From the NCBI RefSeq assembly GCF_000218685.1, contig NW_006763292.1, positions 1,199,470 to 1,263,469 of the forward strand: a DNA stretch of 64,000 nucleotides. Reading direction: 5' to 3'. Under the pieces are notes generated by a model. The model made no database searches and was not told the DNA's origin. It saw only the letters and a program-made list of their open reading frames with translations. Shown one piece after another: positions 11,888 to 22,065 of this stretch (position 1 is the stretch's first letter; each line of letters begins with the position of its first letter). A program made the position numbers and the translations under genes. This DNA is from Serpula lacrymans var. lacrymans S7.9. Lineage: Eukaryota > Basidiomycota > Agaricomycetes > Boletales > Serpulaceae.

Positions 11888-12900
11888 CAGACTGTAATTG
11901 GTGCTGCTTGAGTGATTTCACTGATTACTACTCTACCATGACTAGTAGAAAGGGTATGGAGGATAATGAATTTCCATCATGGATGTGGTGCATTGCACAA
12001 AGCTTCCATTCTCCACAGGTACTAAGTTTGAGTTTGAGTTCACCAACAGCTTCACAGCACCAAGATTGGTACTTCCTGTCACATCCTTTCATTTTTACTT
12101 TTTATGTTCCAACTTCCAATATTATCACAATCTAACATTCTTGTACAGCTCCGCTTGCATCTCTAACAGTTTTATTTATTTAGCCTGAGCTTTATTTATA
12201 TTATATAACTTCCAGTTACTGCAACTGGTGTTCAAATTCACTGCAAGCTTCTTCCCCATATATTGGACACCCCCAAGCTATGAAACTAGCAATAATGACA
12301 TTATGATATTCACTCACAAGGCACTTACTATCAAGGATTTATACAATATTTTCATCAGTAAAATGTAAGTTGGCTTTCAAGTCAGAGATCTTAATTTGGC
12401 TTGAAATAATGGCTTGCTGTCTTTGAATGTTATCTCCAAGTCATTTTTGTGGACTACTAATAAATCATAATGGTTTGGTTTTCTGACCTTACCTTAAGGA
12501 TTTTCATGCTTTAGTGGACCCATTGGGATGATCTCAAGCAATCTGTGCAAGTTAATGTTCAAATGTTGGCCGCTTCTCCTCAACTTTTATCTTCTTTGGT
12601 TAGTAATATGTGTCAGACTTGTATTGGTGTGGTAATGGGTTAAACCATGTTTTGCAACCCATACCAACAATCATCTCATCTATTGCCAGGACCCAGTCCA
12701 AGGCCGTATCCAAATCCTAGACTTGAACTTCCACAGTATTCTGCAGCACCTTTTGTTACATTTTCTGCCCTCGGGCCTTCAGTAACTGGGACAAACATTG
12801 ATCTTACTATGCAACTTGAAGAGCCCAAATTTGACTATGACTGTGATAATTCAGTAGTGCCTTGATGGCAATAAACATCATTTATGGAAAGATGTTTTAT
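11888..12900. other. 1 kb without a recognised gene
   Basis: Plus-strand open frames at 11979-12188 and 12647-12865 look protein-like but match no family I know. They may be exons of one relic gene, which the LTR at 11451 would interrupt. Confidence 0.25.
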
Positions 12901-12916
12901 GACTGCAGGGATTAAG

Positions 12917-13288
12917 ACAGTAGATAGACATCATGACACACTAGTAGCTGGGTACCCTGGGTGGCAATGGATAATGCAGTTGATCTCCAGATACATATAG
13001 CCTAGCATGGTCAAAGGCATACAAGGATATGTAAAACCTTGCCTGCGCTGTGCTATGTCTAAAAACTCTCATAAACCGCCGGCCTGTAAACTTATGCAAA
13101 ACCCAATACCAGCTAGTCCCTGGCAAAATATATTGGTTGATTTTATAATAGATTTGCCCAAGTCAAATGGGTAGTAATGGTGGCTGTGGACTGCTTCTCC
13201 AAAGAAATTGTGTTTGTACCCACAAACAAAACTATTACAGCCACCGGAACAGCAGATCTATTTAAAGATTTTATATGGTCTATCCAAG
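12917..13288 (+). pseudogene. gypsy integrase fragment (zinc-binding and N-terminal core)
   Basis: The plus strand reads HHDTLVAGYPGW, YVKPCLRCAMSKNSHKPPA, then VDFIIDLPKSNG and EIVFVPTNKTITATGTADLF. This is the HHCC zinc domain and the start of the catalytic core of a gypsy (chromovirus-type) integrase, including its first Asp. In-frame stops occur at about 13010 and 13172. Homology ends at about 13288, where minus-strand gypsy protease/gag sequence begins, so the two pieces meet in opposite orientation. Confidence 0.8.
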
Positions 13289-13290
13289 GG

Positions 13291-14815
13291 TTACTGGACA
13301 TGGTTATCTCCAATAGGGGACATTACTGCCTTAGTGATAACAGAGTTTGACATTCTGTCAAATAAGCAGAGTCGGATCGGAGTAACGGTATAGGGAGAAA
13401 GTGGGCTAGCATTCACAAAGACAGTGTCTAGAAAACAATGTGACAACCCAGAGTTTACTAGCACTGTAAAAGAAATGTTTGGAAGAGATTTGGAGGTAAG
13501 ATTTACATGGAGGGAGTTGGTATTGGAAAGAGCAGACACATTGAGAAGTATCTCTGTTAGTGCACGGTCACAGTCCTCAACCTGTGCAGAGCGCGGAGGA
13601 GTGCTGACTACTTTTTTGCCTCAGCGACTTCCGGTTTGCTTTCCAGAACTGCTGTAGTGGCATGAGCTTTTGCGGCACTGGAGTTGACTTGGGGCAGGAC
13701 TTCACATTATGCCCAGGCTGACCATAGAACAGGTAGAGGTTGTTGTCAAAACAGTGCTTGCGTTCTTCCGGAGTAAGTTTCTTGTCCTTGCCCAACTTGT
13801 TGGTCAAGTCCAGAGATTTTGAAGTGTGGGAGTGGTGGGAGTGCAAATGGGAAGTGGAGTTTCCGCGGGTTGCAGACTTTGCGGTGGACATAGAAGAGGA
13901 CAGTTTGGAGGAAGACATGGTATTGGTGCTCAATGAGGATTTGGGCTGGGTGGTAGTTTCCCTGCTGACTTTGTTGTGTCGTTCCCAGTAGCGAGAGTCG
14001 ATGGTTTGAGCAAGGGTCTGTAACTCCGCAAGGGAGTCTGGTTTTTCAATGTGGGAGATTTTGTCTTTAATCCTTGCAGGGAGTCCTTTGTAGAACTGAT
14101 GTCAGAGTGCGCCCTTGCCCCATCCTTGGATTTGGGAGGTGAGACAATTGAATTCCACCATATACCCATGTAGACATTGATTGTGGCACATCTGGAGGTG
14201 CTTGATCTGTGACTCCGCATCTCCAATGGGGTTGTGAGGCCCAAAATTGGAGTGGAGCTCAGAGAGGAACTCGGAGTAGTCACCCATCCAGATAGGAATG
14301 GTAGTGAGGTTGTCTGGGGTCAGGATATCTGATTCAAACCAATCTAACACCATTCCCTTAAGGAAGGAGATAGCGTAGTTAATATTTGCTCGGTCAGTTC
14401 GGAATGCGCCCAGACAGTTGTTGAAATTCAGTTGGCATTGCACAATGAAGGAGCAAATTTTTTGTGGGTCAAAGCCATTGAAAGTGTCCAGCTCCTTAAT
14501 CTTAGTGCGTGCGGAGACACCATTAGGGGTATTTCTGGATGATTGGGCAAGCAAGGCTTGAGCCAGCGTGAGGTCTTCGACATCCTTGTTTTCCAGCTCC
14601 ATGCGGGGTAAGTCTGCGAGAGTGGGTATTGGAGAATGCGGAGCAGGGGTTGGGTTATGAGGTGAGCCGGGAGGGATTGGGGAACCCCTGGGGGTACAAG
14701 GTGAGGTCAGGCGTTCTAGAGCCATGGAGATTGATCGCACCTTTAGGGGTTGTCGAGCAGAAAAACTAAGGAAATTGGTGTTGCCCTGAAAGATGTTTTG
14801 TACGTGTTTGACCAT
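13291..14815 (-). pseudogene. gypsy gag and aspartic protease, decayed
   Basis: Gag starts at 14815 or at an internal Met (MALERLTSP). It has the usual gag core (FNGFDPQKICSFIVQCQLNF, FLKGMVLDWFE, DYSEFLSELHSNFGP). A stop near 14102 ends the first frame; the rest continues to about 13577 with a Ser/His-rich linker. The zinc knuckle reads YLFYGQPGHNVKSC, so the first two Cys are Tyr. The protease follows at 13291-13560 with VLVNSGLSHCFLDTVFV, in which the catalytic Asp is Asn. An LTR fragment of family F lies just upstream at 14859, so this gag belongs to the family F gypsy element. The product would be inactive. Confidence 0.85.
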
Positions 14816-14858
14816 GGAGGATACGGAGGGTCCTGGAAGTGCAGTTCAAATATACTGT

Positions 14859-15060
14859 CAGAACCGTGGCCTCTTTGGAGTAATAGAGTATGGGGGGCAA
14901 GATGGGGAATTGGCTTAGCTCGTGCGCTAAGCCCTTCCATGGACCTTAGTCCCTAGCTCGTTGGAAATGGACAGAGGAGAAGTAGAGGATGAAAAGGAGC
15001 AGAAAACAACTCCTTCAGAAATGCCGGAGTTCTGTCTTCCGGTATGGATAGTATGGATAT
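14859..15060 (-). mobile_element. family F LTR, 3' part, truncated (5' LTR of the gypsy gag)
   Basis: TGTCAGAACCGTGGCC at 14859 and GGGAATTGGCTTAGCTCGTG onward match the reverse complement of 34790-34974. On the minus strand the LTR ends 44 bases before the gag frame, as expected for a 5' LTR. Similarity fades near 15060, and the expected LTR start near 15500 is not found. Confidence 0.7.
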
Positions 15061-16075
15061 GACAGGGGGGGGAGAATGCTAAATCATGCAGGGCCAACAG
15101 TGCAATCACAATGCACTTGGTACAGCTATCAACACTCCCTACTGATACTCCTGACCACCCTGCAATATCTGCACATGAAGAGGTGTTAATGTAATGGCCA
15201 ACATGGTTGAGAAAGATGGCGAGTTGGAGAGAGAAAGTGTACCGGAGGTTATTGGAGTTATTATGAAAAATGGGGTTGTTTTCAATAAGAACAACTATGG
15301 AGTCAAATGTGGATTGGAATCATATGAAGCTTGCAAAGGAAATATTTGACACTGTGATGTTGGGACCACTCAAGGAGGTTCACCTGAGGCTGGCAAAAAA
15401 CTGGATTGTTGGGGAAGAAAACCCGGGTGTTCATGATACCTTTGTGCAGGACAATGTAGATGATAGCTACAAATTAGATTATTGCAAGCTCATCCACTAA
15501 GTACAAATCATCAGATTCCAAGCCGCTGCTTGGTGTCCTCTCCCCCCAATCTCCAAATCAAGCGGCAACTCCAGTGACATTTTAGCATTTGAGTCTGAGT
15601 GCATGGACTGGTCAGAGTCTGAAAATGATGGGATAAGGGGGACACATTCATGTCAGGGGAAATCCGCAAGGCAGGAGTGTGCAAGCCCTCCTCAGCTGTG
15701 TAGGATAAGGCATCAAGGAGAATGTTTCGGACAATGTCAACTTGGGTCAATACAAAAGCATTGCCGAGAGCATCCAAGTGCTGCTCACGCAGTGTGGGGC
15801 AATTCATCAACATGTTGATGGATGACTACAGAGTGTATTCCATGAGGTTGTTATATAGATCTTATTGATGGCTGAGTATCTTGCTGATTTTTTGGATACT
15901 ACCATATCTGAAAATATACACTATGTAAATCAAAGTGCTCAGGGCTTCTTTTTGGCGACAGTGTGAGTTAGCAAGCTACTTTGGGCAGGCGCCTGCAAAA
16001 AATAGCAGGTTTATTCTGAATACCGCTATTGTCTTATTTCTGGTCCCTGTTGTTTGCCTTCTTCCTTGAAGTGGT
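15061..16075. other. 1 kb without a recognised gene
   Basis: Open frames at 15270-15500 (+) and 15511-15813 (-) are protein-like but unrecognised. Nothing else is visible. Confidence 0.25.
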
Positions 16076-16163
16076 TAAAAAAAGCTAAATACAGCTGATA
16101 GAACATTAGTCTACAAGAAATGTCAATGTAATGTTATATGCACCTCAGCGTTGATGATCAACA
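16076..16163 (-). repeat. 3' LTR of the copia element at 16-21.8 kb (about 88 bp)
   Basis: The minus strand begins TGTTGATCATCAACGCTGAG and ends TAGCTTTTTTTA. About 58 bases (16091-16146) repeat with few changes at 21739-21795. It lies directly after the pol stop, as a 3' LTR should. Only the shared block is certain; the outer border is inferred. Confidence 0.65.
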
Positions 16164-16210
16164 ACTGAGGAGCAAACAAGAGTAAATTCCAGTGCTATCT
16201 AAAGAGTCTA

Positions 16211-17376
16211 AATCATGTGATCTGTCTCTATGGTTGAAGTAACGAGTTGACTTTCTACGTATTCTCTCAATGAATTACTAATGAAAGTCCTGAACAATGA
16301 GTTTGAAAGGAAGTCTTCAGTAAAGGTTTTGTAAGAATGTCTGCTGTATTCTTGTGTGTAGGCACCCATTCTAATTTAAAATGTCTAAGTTTCACATGTT
16401 TACTGATGAAATGAAAGTGTATGTCTATGTGTTTGGTGCATGAGTGATTGTTGGAGGTTTGGGATAGTGATATTGCTGCTGTGTTGTTTGCTCAAATGTG
16501 AAGCGGCAGTTGCAGGTCTTGATTGAGGGAGTGAACCATCTGGATGATCCATAGTCCCTCTTGCATACAGGCAGTCAGTGCCATATACTCTGATTTGGTG
16601 GATGAAAGTGCATGAATTGGTTGTTTCTTTGACGCATAAGAGATAATACCCCCATAGAAGAACCATGCATATTTCGTGATTGATATTTTGTCTTCTGGTG
16701 AACTTGCCCAATCAGCATCACTGTATCCATGAATTGAGTGATCATTGTTTGTGTTCCCAAAATGAACAGCTAGAGATGTGGTTCCTTTCAGGTAATAAAA
16801 CTCTCTTTGTGCTTGTATAATAATGTGCTGTTAGAGTTGAATTGAATTGTGTTAGTCAGTGTACAGTGTGGGCAACATCTGGTCTTGTGCAGGTGGCAAA
16901 ATGCATTAGCTCTCTGATGAGTTTTTGGTAAGAGCTTTCTATGTTTTTGATTTTGTGATGAATCACTGAGTCCAAACCGTTTCACAATCTTGTCTTTAAC
17001 CCATATAAAGAAGTCTCCATCATTGCATCTTACAAGGCCATTATCAACATGACAAGCTATTACATATGTGACATATTTTCCGGTCTTTTCTTGATCAAAA
17101 ATGAAGACAATATTGTCTGCTTTGCACTTGTGGAATCCCAGACCGATAAGATTGGTGGATAATAATTCATACCAGTTTAAGGCCACTTGTTTCAAGCCAT
17201 AGATGGATGAGATCATATGGCAAACAAGCATTTTTCCTACAGTGCTATATTGCTCAAATCCTCCAACCTGTTGCATATATATGTTTTCTTTGAGTTTTCC
17301 AGCAAATGTGATGATGTGGTGAGTTTTGTCATCTTCTTCCTTTCTGCCTCACATGATTGATCCCTCATCAAAGATC
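16211..17376 (-). pseudogene. copia RT C-terminal half and RNase H
   Basis: Reading down from 17376 the frame gives the end of integrase (DVIFDEGS), a short linker, then RT from GKLKENIYMQQVGGF and SSIYGLKQVALNWYE through HVDN (normally YVDD). The N-terminal third of RT is missing, so an internal deletion of roughly 200 codons has joined the linker to the RT. RNase H follows (IHGYSDADWASSPEDK, SSTKSEYMALTACMQEGLWI, AAISLSQTSNNHSCTKHIDI, then THKNTADILTKTFTEDF) and stops near 16211. Several frame breaks occur near 16495 and 16790. Confidence 0.88.
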
Positions 17377-17381
17377 ACATC

Positions 17382-17784
17382 TGTGACAACACCAATAAGA
17401 CACAGTCTTGGGGCACTGGAGCACAACAATAGACAAGCAGAAGAGTAGTGAAAAGGAGGGATTTCCCCTCAAAGTACAACCAAGTTAGTTGTTGGTAGAC
17501 AACAGGAGGACTTGCTGAGTCCTTCCCCATGTATTGCTTCTGTATATATACTAAAATACATGAGGTACTGTACAGTTGTAAATATAGTTTAAAGTCCGAT
17601 ATTTTGCATGTGACCAGTCACATGGTGGGCCTAGACACTGGTCAGGTGATGTGTCAAATGACTGGTCATGTGACTATGAAAAGTCCGAAAATGTAAAGTA
17701 AAGTAAATGGTCATATGACTGGTCATGTGACTTGGAAAAAGTAAAAGTAAAGTGTAAGTAGGTGCTGGTATGTCTATTATAATA
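17382..17784 (-). mobile_element. family C solo LTR inside copia integrase
   Basis: The plus strand starts TGTGACAACACC and the far side ends near ATAATAGACATACC in reverse. It splits the codons for RD and VIFDEG of the integrase tail. The flanks ACATC and ATGTC match at three of five bases, so the duplication has decayed. Its ends and the AACAACAGGAGGACTTGCTGAG block relate it to family B, but its middle carries repeated CATGTGAC/GTCACATG palindromes shared with 4360-4553. Confidence 0.75.
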
Positions 17785-17958
17785 ATGTCCCTGTAATTAT
17801 AAAAGCTGCCTGTGGTGAGGTTGCATAAATGCCAGCTCTTCATGTTGTCCGGATTTCCCATGAATATGGAGGGTTTTGAGTGGAATTCATTTTTGGCACG
17901 CAGTTCAGGAGGGATGCGAGAAAAACATCTCAAACCAAAGACACGTAGATGTGATAAG

Positions 17959-18186
17959 TGATAAAATTGGATATTGACCAAACCAGGGATTGAACCTGGA
18001 ACCTTCTGGATACATGCCAGTTGCTCTACCAATTGAGCTATATGGCCAAGGTTATACAATATAGGATCTTAAACATGACATGCAACCACGGACATCTTAC
18101 ACAGTATAGCTGCTGCATACTGCATTGGCTTACAAATCAGAGGTATTATCCTATGGGGTATTGGTATGTTAGAGTATATTCTAACA
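17959..18186 (-). mobile_element. 228-bp LTR-like insertion carrying a tRNA (family G), TSD ATAAG
   Basis: The minus strand runs TGTTAGAATATAC to CCAATTTTATCA. Perfect ATAAG repeats flank it at 17954-17958 and 18187-18191. Removing it with one repeat restores the copia integrase codons HKPNLSHLRVFG. TG...CA ends and a 5-base duplication are typical of LTRs. Bases 17975-18047 inside it fold as a tRNA. Confidence 0.8.
17975..18047 (-). tRNA. tRNA-like cloverleaf, anticodon TGT (Thr-like), probably a pseudo-tRNA
   Basis: The 73 bases fit a full cloverleaf: acceptor GGCCATA/TTTGGTC with one mismatch and one wobble, T8 A9, D stem GCTC/GAGC with GG in the loop, anticodon arm CTGG/CCAG with loop CATGTAT, a 5-base variable loop, T stem CCAGG/CCTGG with loop TTCAATC, and A73. 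The anticodon would be TGT. Base 33 is A instead of the near-universal T, and pair 27-43 is A-A, so decoding is doubtful. A-box and B-box promoter sequences are intact. Confidence 0.6.
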
Positions 18187-18470
18187 ATAAGTTGGGTTTA
18201 TGCCCATGCAGCATTTCAAAGGGTGTAATCCCGGGTTGCAGAGTTCAAGTTATTGTGAGATTCCACAGGTAAGAAATGAGAAGTATGGCCTCGCCAAAGT
18301 ATCCAGCAGACAGTCACGCACCAAAAAGTGCAGCTAAAGCCCTCCCTTCATTTGTATGTATGGCCCGTCCAGCCTTCCCACTTTGTTAATGGGCATAAGC
18401 AACTGATTTCCAGCGTTCAACCCCACTTGCTATCAATGTGTCCTCAAACTCTTTTCCAATGTACTCTCCT

Positions 18471-18791
18471 TATTAAGAACAAAGCTTAAAGGAAGTGTCT
18501 AGCCACTTGCTGAGAGCAATCAGAGATTGGAAACTAGAGTCCAATGTGAGTAACTGGATTATTAAAGAGTACAGAAGGTATACAGTACCTAGAGTCCAAT
18601 GTGAGTAACTAGAGAATAGGAAGCATTGGACTCTGCAGTACTGTCCAAAGTTTTGTAAACAAAGGTAAACAAAGCAGCCACAAAGGCAAAATAATAGAGA
18701 ACACAATCAATACTGAATGATAGAGGAATAGATAGAGAAAGGAATGAAAATATGTAGGTAGCACAAAGGTGCAGAATCACCAAAACTAACA
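18471..18791 (-). mobile_element. solo LTR, family A (321 bp), TSD CTCCT/CTCCC
   Basis: Nearly identical to 153-472. Flanks CTCCT (18466-18470) and CTCCC (18792-18796) differ at one base. It splits the integrase codons SDNGG and EYIG. Confidence 0.9.
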
Positions 18792-20108
18792 CTCCCCCAT
18801 TGTCTGACTGAAACAATTTACCCATTGCATTGAAGCGGTTCTCCCATTGAGCTTTGACCAGAAGCCATGCAGAGAGAGCTTGATCTTTGGTGAAGAGAAG
18901 TTGGACATTGATGATATTAGTGTAATCATCTAAGTACAAGATGAAATAATGTTTTCCATGTATGGTTGTGGTGGGAAATGGACCACATACATATGAGTGA
19001 ATGAGTTGGAGAAAGGATGTTGAATGAGGCAAGTTTGAAGTTTGGAATAGTTCATGCAGGTGTTTCCCCATAACGCAAGACTCACATTTTGACTGGGAGT
19101 GTGATGCTGTGACATCTACACCTTGTGCGCTTGAAGGAAAGAGCTTGGCAATGTTTCCTCCTGTGTGTCTGAATTGTACATGCCACAAATCCCAGGTTGT
19201 GATGGTGGGGATGAATGCTGTGAATTCAGAGTGAGTGTCATGAGTGGTTACCGGTGAAACAAATGCAAGGTCCACATAGCACAGATTGTTTGTCATTGCA
19301 ATGGTCCCTATGGACATTGTTTGATATATGAGGTCACATCTGTTTTTGTTCCCCCAGAATTGAAATTCCCAGCCTTTCTGGACCATATGTCCCACTGAGA
19401 GCAGATTGAGTATTGCATCAGGTGCATGTAAACAGTCACAAAGATGAATGTGATGCTTTTGACCATTGATACTCAGTATAGCAACACAATCACCTCATCC
19501 TCAAGTAGTCAGCAAGCCACAATTGGTAGTTCAAACTTGAACACTGTCATCAGATGTGTAAGTCCAGAAGTAGGATTTGTCAAGGATTAGATGGCTCATT
19601 GTCCCACAATCAAGGATGGTCTTAATATTATGGGTAATGTTGCTCAAGTCAGCATTAAGCACAGCACATGAGAGGTCACAAAAGTGATCGTTGCAAGCGT
19701 TGGAGCTAAATGATGGTGACAATATGGCAATAGCAGTGGCAGCAACCACAACTGGTGGAATAGTGAGTTGAGACCCTTTGTCTTGCTGCCATGATGCTTG
19801 CCCTGCCATTTCCCCACCCTCTTGATAGCAGTGTTCTGTGTCATGATCAAAGCGACGACATTTAGCGCAAAGTGGACAAGTGCAATATGTCCCAGATGGA
19901 TTATTTATCATCTCACCAAGACCAGTGTGTGAATTCATGCTGTCTGCAGGAACTTGTTGCAGAGCAGAGTTTGCATACTCTGAACCAGGACCAGGTGGAG
20001 GAGATTGAATCCTGGCCCATTTAAAATGCTTCACACATGATGGTGTTAGTTGCATCTCAAAAAGAGTACCCGTTCTGACCTCCCAAAAGCATAAAGAGGT
20101 AAGGATTG

Positions 20109-20978
20109 TGTTACAACCAAGAGTTTGTATACTCTGGCGCATAACTCAGACAAAGCTATAAAGAAGTGAGGGGAGTGGTTACCTTTTGGATAAGATTGAG
20201 TTTGTTGTGGGTAAACAATAGGAGGACTCGCTGAGGAGTCTCCTGGATTTATTGGGTATTTATACTACTACTGTTACAATAACACATTTTTGGACCTTTC
20301 CTTTTATTTTTATTCTCCGCTTTAACCTTTTACTGTAGTTTTCTCACACTGTTCCATGCGGCACTTTTTTTTTGTTCAAACTCCTATTTCTTGCGCTGTG
20401 CTGCCTTTCTTCTTATTTTAGCTACAAGTCTCTCATGCAGTGGAGCTGGCCACACGGGCTATGCCCTCTGACATTATCAGCCCCTGCTTTATCAACTGTA
20501 TAGTACAACATGTACAAATAACCTGTAGTAATATAAATACCTCAATAAATCCAGGAGACTCCTCAGCGAGTCCTCCTGTTGTATCCTCACAACTAACTTG
20601 TTGAAACCTAAGGGGTGATCCCTTTTATTACTCTCTGACCAGTCAACAGTACATACTGTTGATTGGTATATTCCTTTTTTGCTTGTCTGAGTTGTGCGCC
20701 AGAGTAACTAACTCTTGGTTGTTACAACTACAGGTTATTTGTACATGTGTACTATATAGTTGATGGAAGCAGTGGCTGATGATGTCATAGGGTGCAGCCA
20801 TGTGACCAGCTCCACTGTGTGAGATATTTGTAGCTAAAAATAAAGAAAGGCAGCACAGCACGAGAAAGGGGAGTTTGAACAAAATGGAAAGTGCCGCATG
20901 GCACAGTATGTGAAATCTACAGAAGAAAGTTGAAGAGGAGAATGAAATTTAACAATCCAAAAAGTGTGTATTGTAACA
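20109..20978 (-). mobile_element. outer family B solo LTR, split by another LTR
   Basis: The two halves 20109-20271 and 20732-20978 together make a minus-strand family B LTR of about 410 bp. Flanks GATTG (20104-20108) and GATTA (20979-20983) match at four of five bases. It sits in the copia gag. Confidence 0.88.
20272..20726 (+). mobile_element. inner family B solo LTR (455 bp), TSD ACTAC
   Basis: TGTTACAATAACAC to CTTGGTTGTTACA, flanked by perfect ACTAC at 20267-20271 and 20727-20731. It is inserted in the opposite orientation into a family B LTR. Confidence 0.93.
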
Positions 20979-21657
20979 GATTATTGCTGGATAAGTTGCT
21001 CAAAGTGGATGGGCTGGATGCTAGGGTTGATATGTTAGACAGATGAGTGCAAGAGAGATCTGACTCAATAATTTTGTGGACACATGTCCATAGGCCAGTG
21101 GCAGGCAATCCACAAAGCAATAAATAGATGGCTTCCAAGTTGTTCAGTGGTGCCCCCATGTATGATAAGTGTTCATTTGCAGAGATGTGCACTGATACAT
21201 AGCATTGAGTATCACCTGCATTTTTCATTCTCAGGTCATTCAGCTGATTTTTAATGGTGTACTGAACAGATATGTCAATGCAATCAAATTGATCAGCTAG
21301 TATGGTCCAAGCATCACAAGCTAGTAAGGAAACATCATCCGGAATGATGTTCAATATGATGGTGTTGACTTTACGAAGGATGATCCTTTTTGCATTTCCA
21401 TTGTCTTTGATCCATGATTGGATCAACTGTGTCTCTGTTGACATTGGTGCATTTGGATCAAGAGGAGATGGCATTAATGACACATATTCTAGCATTGCAA
21501 TATGATGACACCATTTATGTTTTTGGTGACTATTAATTCTGGGATGTGATCAAATTTTCCCATCTTGATCTGATGACTGCGTTGGCTGTGTCTGTAAGGC
21601 TGATGAGTTGCCGACTGTATATGCGTTTGTTTCCTGGCTTATTTGGGCCCTTAAAGC

Positions 21658-21671
21658 CCAGGGCTCATAAC
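21658..21671 (-). other. copia primer-binding site resembling the anticodon arm of initiator tRNA-Met
   Basis: The minus strand reads GTTATGAGCCCTGG immediately inside the 5' LTR. It is complementary to the anticodon-stem sequence CAGGGCTCATAAC found in initiator tRNA-Met of fungi such as yeast. The same 14-mer sits next to the LTRs of the copia copy at 54117-54130 and 56572-56585. Confidence 0.7.
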
Positions 21672-21795
21672 CTAAAAAAAGCTAGAAAAAGCTCAGCGTT
21701 GATGATCAACACCTACTATTAATGTTCCAACCTAGACACAGCTGATAGAATATTAGTCAACAAGAAATGTCAATGTGATGCTATATGCACCTCAG
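21672..21795 (-). repeat. 5' LTR of the copia element, rearranged
   Basis: 21739-21795 repeats the 3' LTR block 16091-16146. A segment of about 48 bp at 21686-21733, containing a displaced copy of the LTR start (CTCAGCGTTGATGATCAACA), interrupts it. The normal start is missing at 21796. Confidence 0.6.
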
Positions 21796-22065
21796 CCCTA
21801 GCCAGAAAGAAGAAAATAGAATTAGATAAATTGTCAGGCAATATCCAATTGCCAAACAAATAGACCAATTTAGCATAAAATTCTCACGATTCAAAATATT
21901 TGAGATTATGGCACTTGACTCGACTTCAACTTGATCTGATCTGATCGCCACTCAGACATTCACAACTCAATGTATTGAGGACAGCACAAGACTGCGTAGC
22001 GTAGTTGTGTAAATACATGAGTGCACTACTCAGTCTCATTTTGCCTTTATTCTTCCACCACATCT

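Larger units (their letters stand above)
17790..19395 (-). pseudogene. copia integrase with GAG-pre-integrase domain, interrupted twice
   Basis: The pre-integrase region has WDLWHVQFRHTGG and CESCVMGK (HHCC). The core follows with YFILYLDDYT and QSDNGG (second catalytic Asp), broken after QSDNGG by a family A LTR (18471-18791). It resumes with EYIGKEFEDTLIASGVERW (catalytic Glu region; the Glu itself lies in EFEDTL), AILLISYLWNLT-like sequence and GHKPNL. There a 228-bp insertion (17959-18186) separates it from LSHLRVFGLRCFSRIPPELR. Stops occur near 18390. It is non-functional. Confidence 0.88.
19440..21495 (-). pseudogene. copia gag and protease, interrupted by nested LTRs
   Basis: Gag starts at Met 21495 (MLEYVSLMPSPLDPNAPMST) and has the copia gag pattern (DAWTILADQFD, LNDLRM, HLSYMGAPLNN, LLLCGLPATG). 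It stops at the LTR pair 20109-20978 and resumes below with the zinc knuckle CAKCRRFDHDTEHC (CX2CX4HX4C, intact). The protease reads ILDCGTMSHLILDK, where the usual Asp-Ser-Gly is Asp-Cys-Gly. Its tail to about 19440 ends CLHAPDAILNLLSVGHMV. A frame break near 19530 separates the pieces. It belongs to the same element as the integrase and RT at lower coordinates. Confidence 0.85.

Noticed and set aside
17631..18059. Open frame beginning GHIAQLVEQLACIQKVPGSI
   Set aside because: That stretch is the translation of a tRNA-shaped sequence, a well-known false protein; only the later LSHLRVFGLRCF part is true copia integrase.
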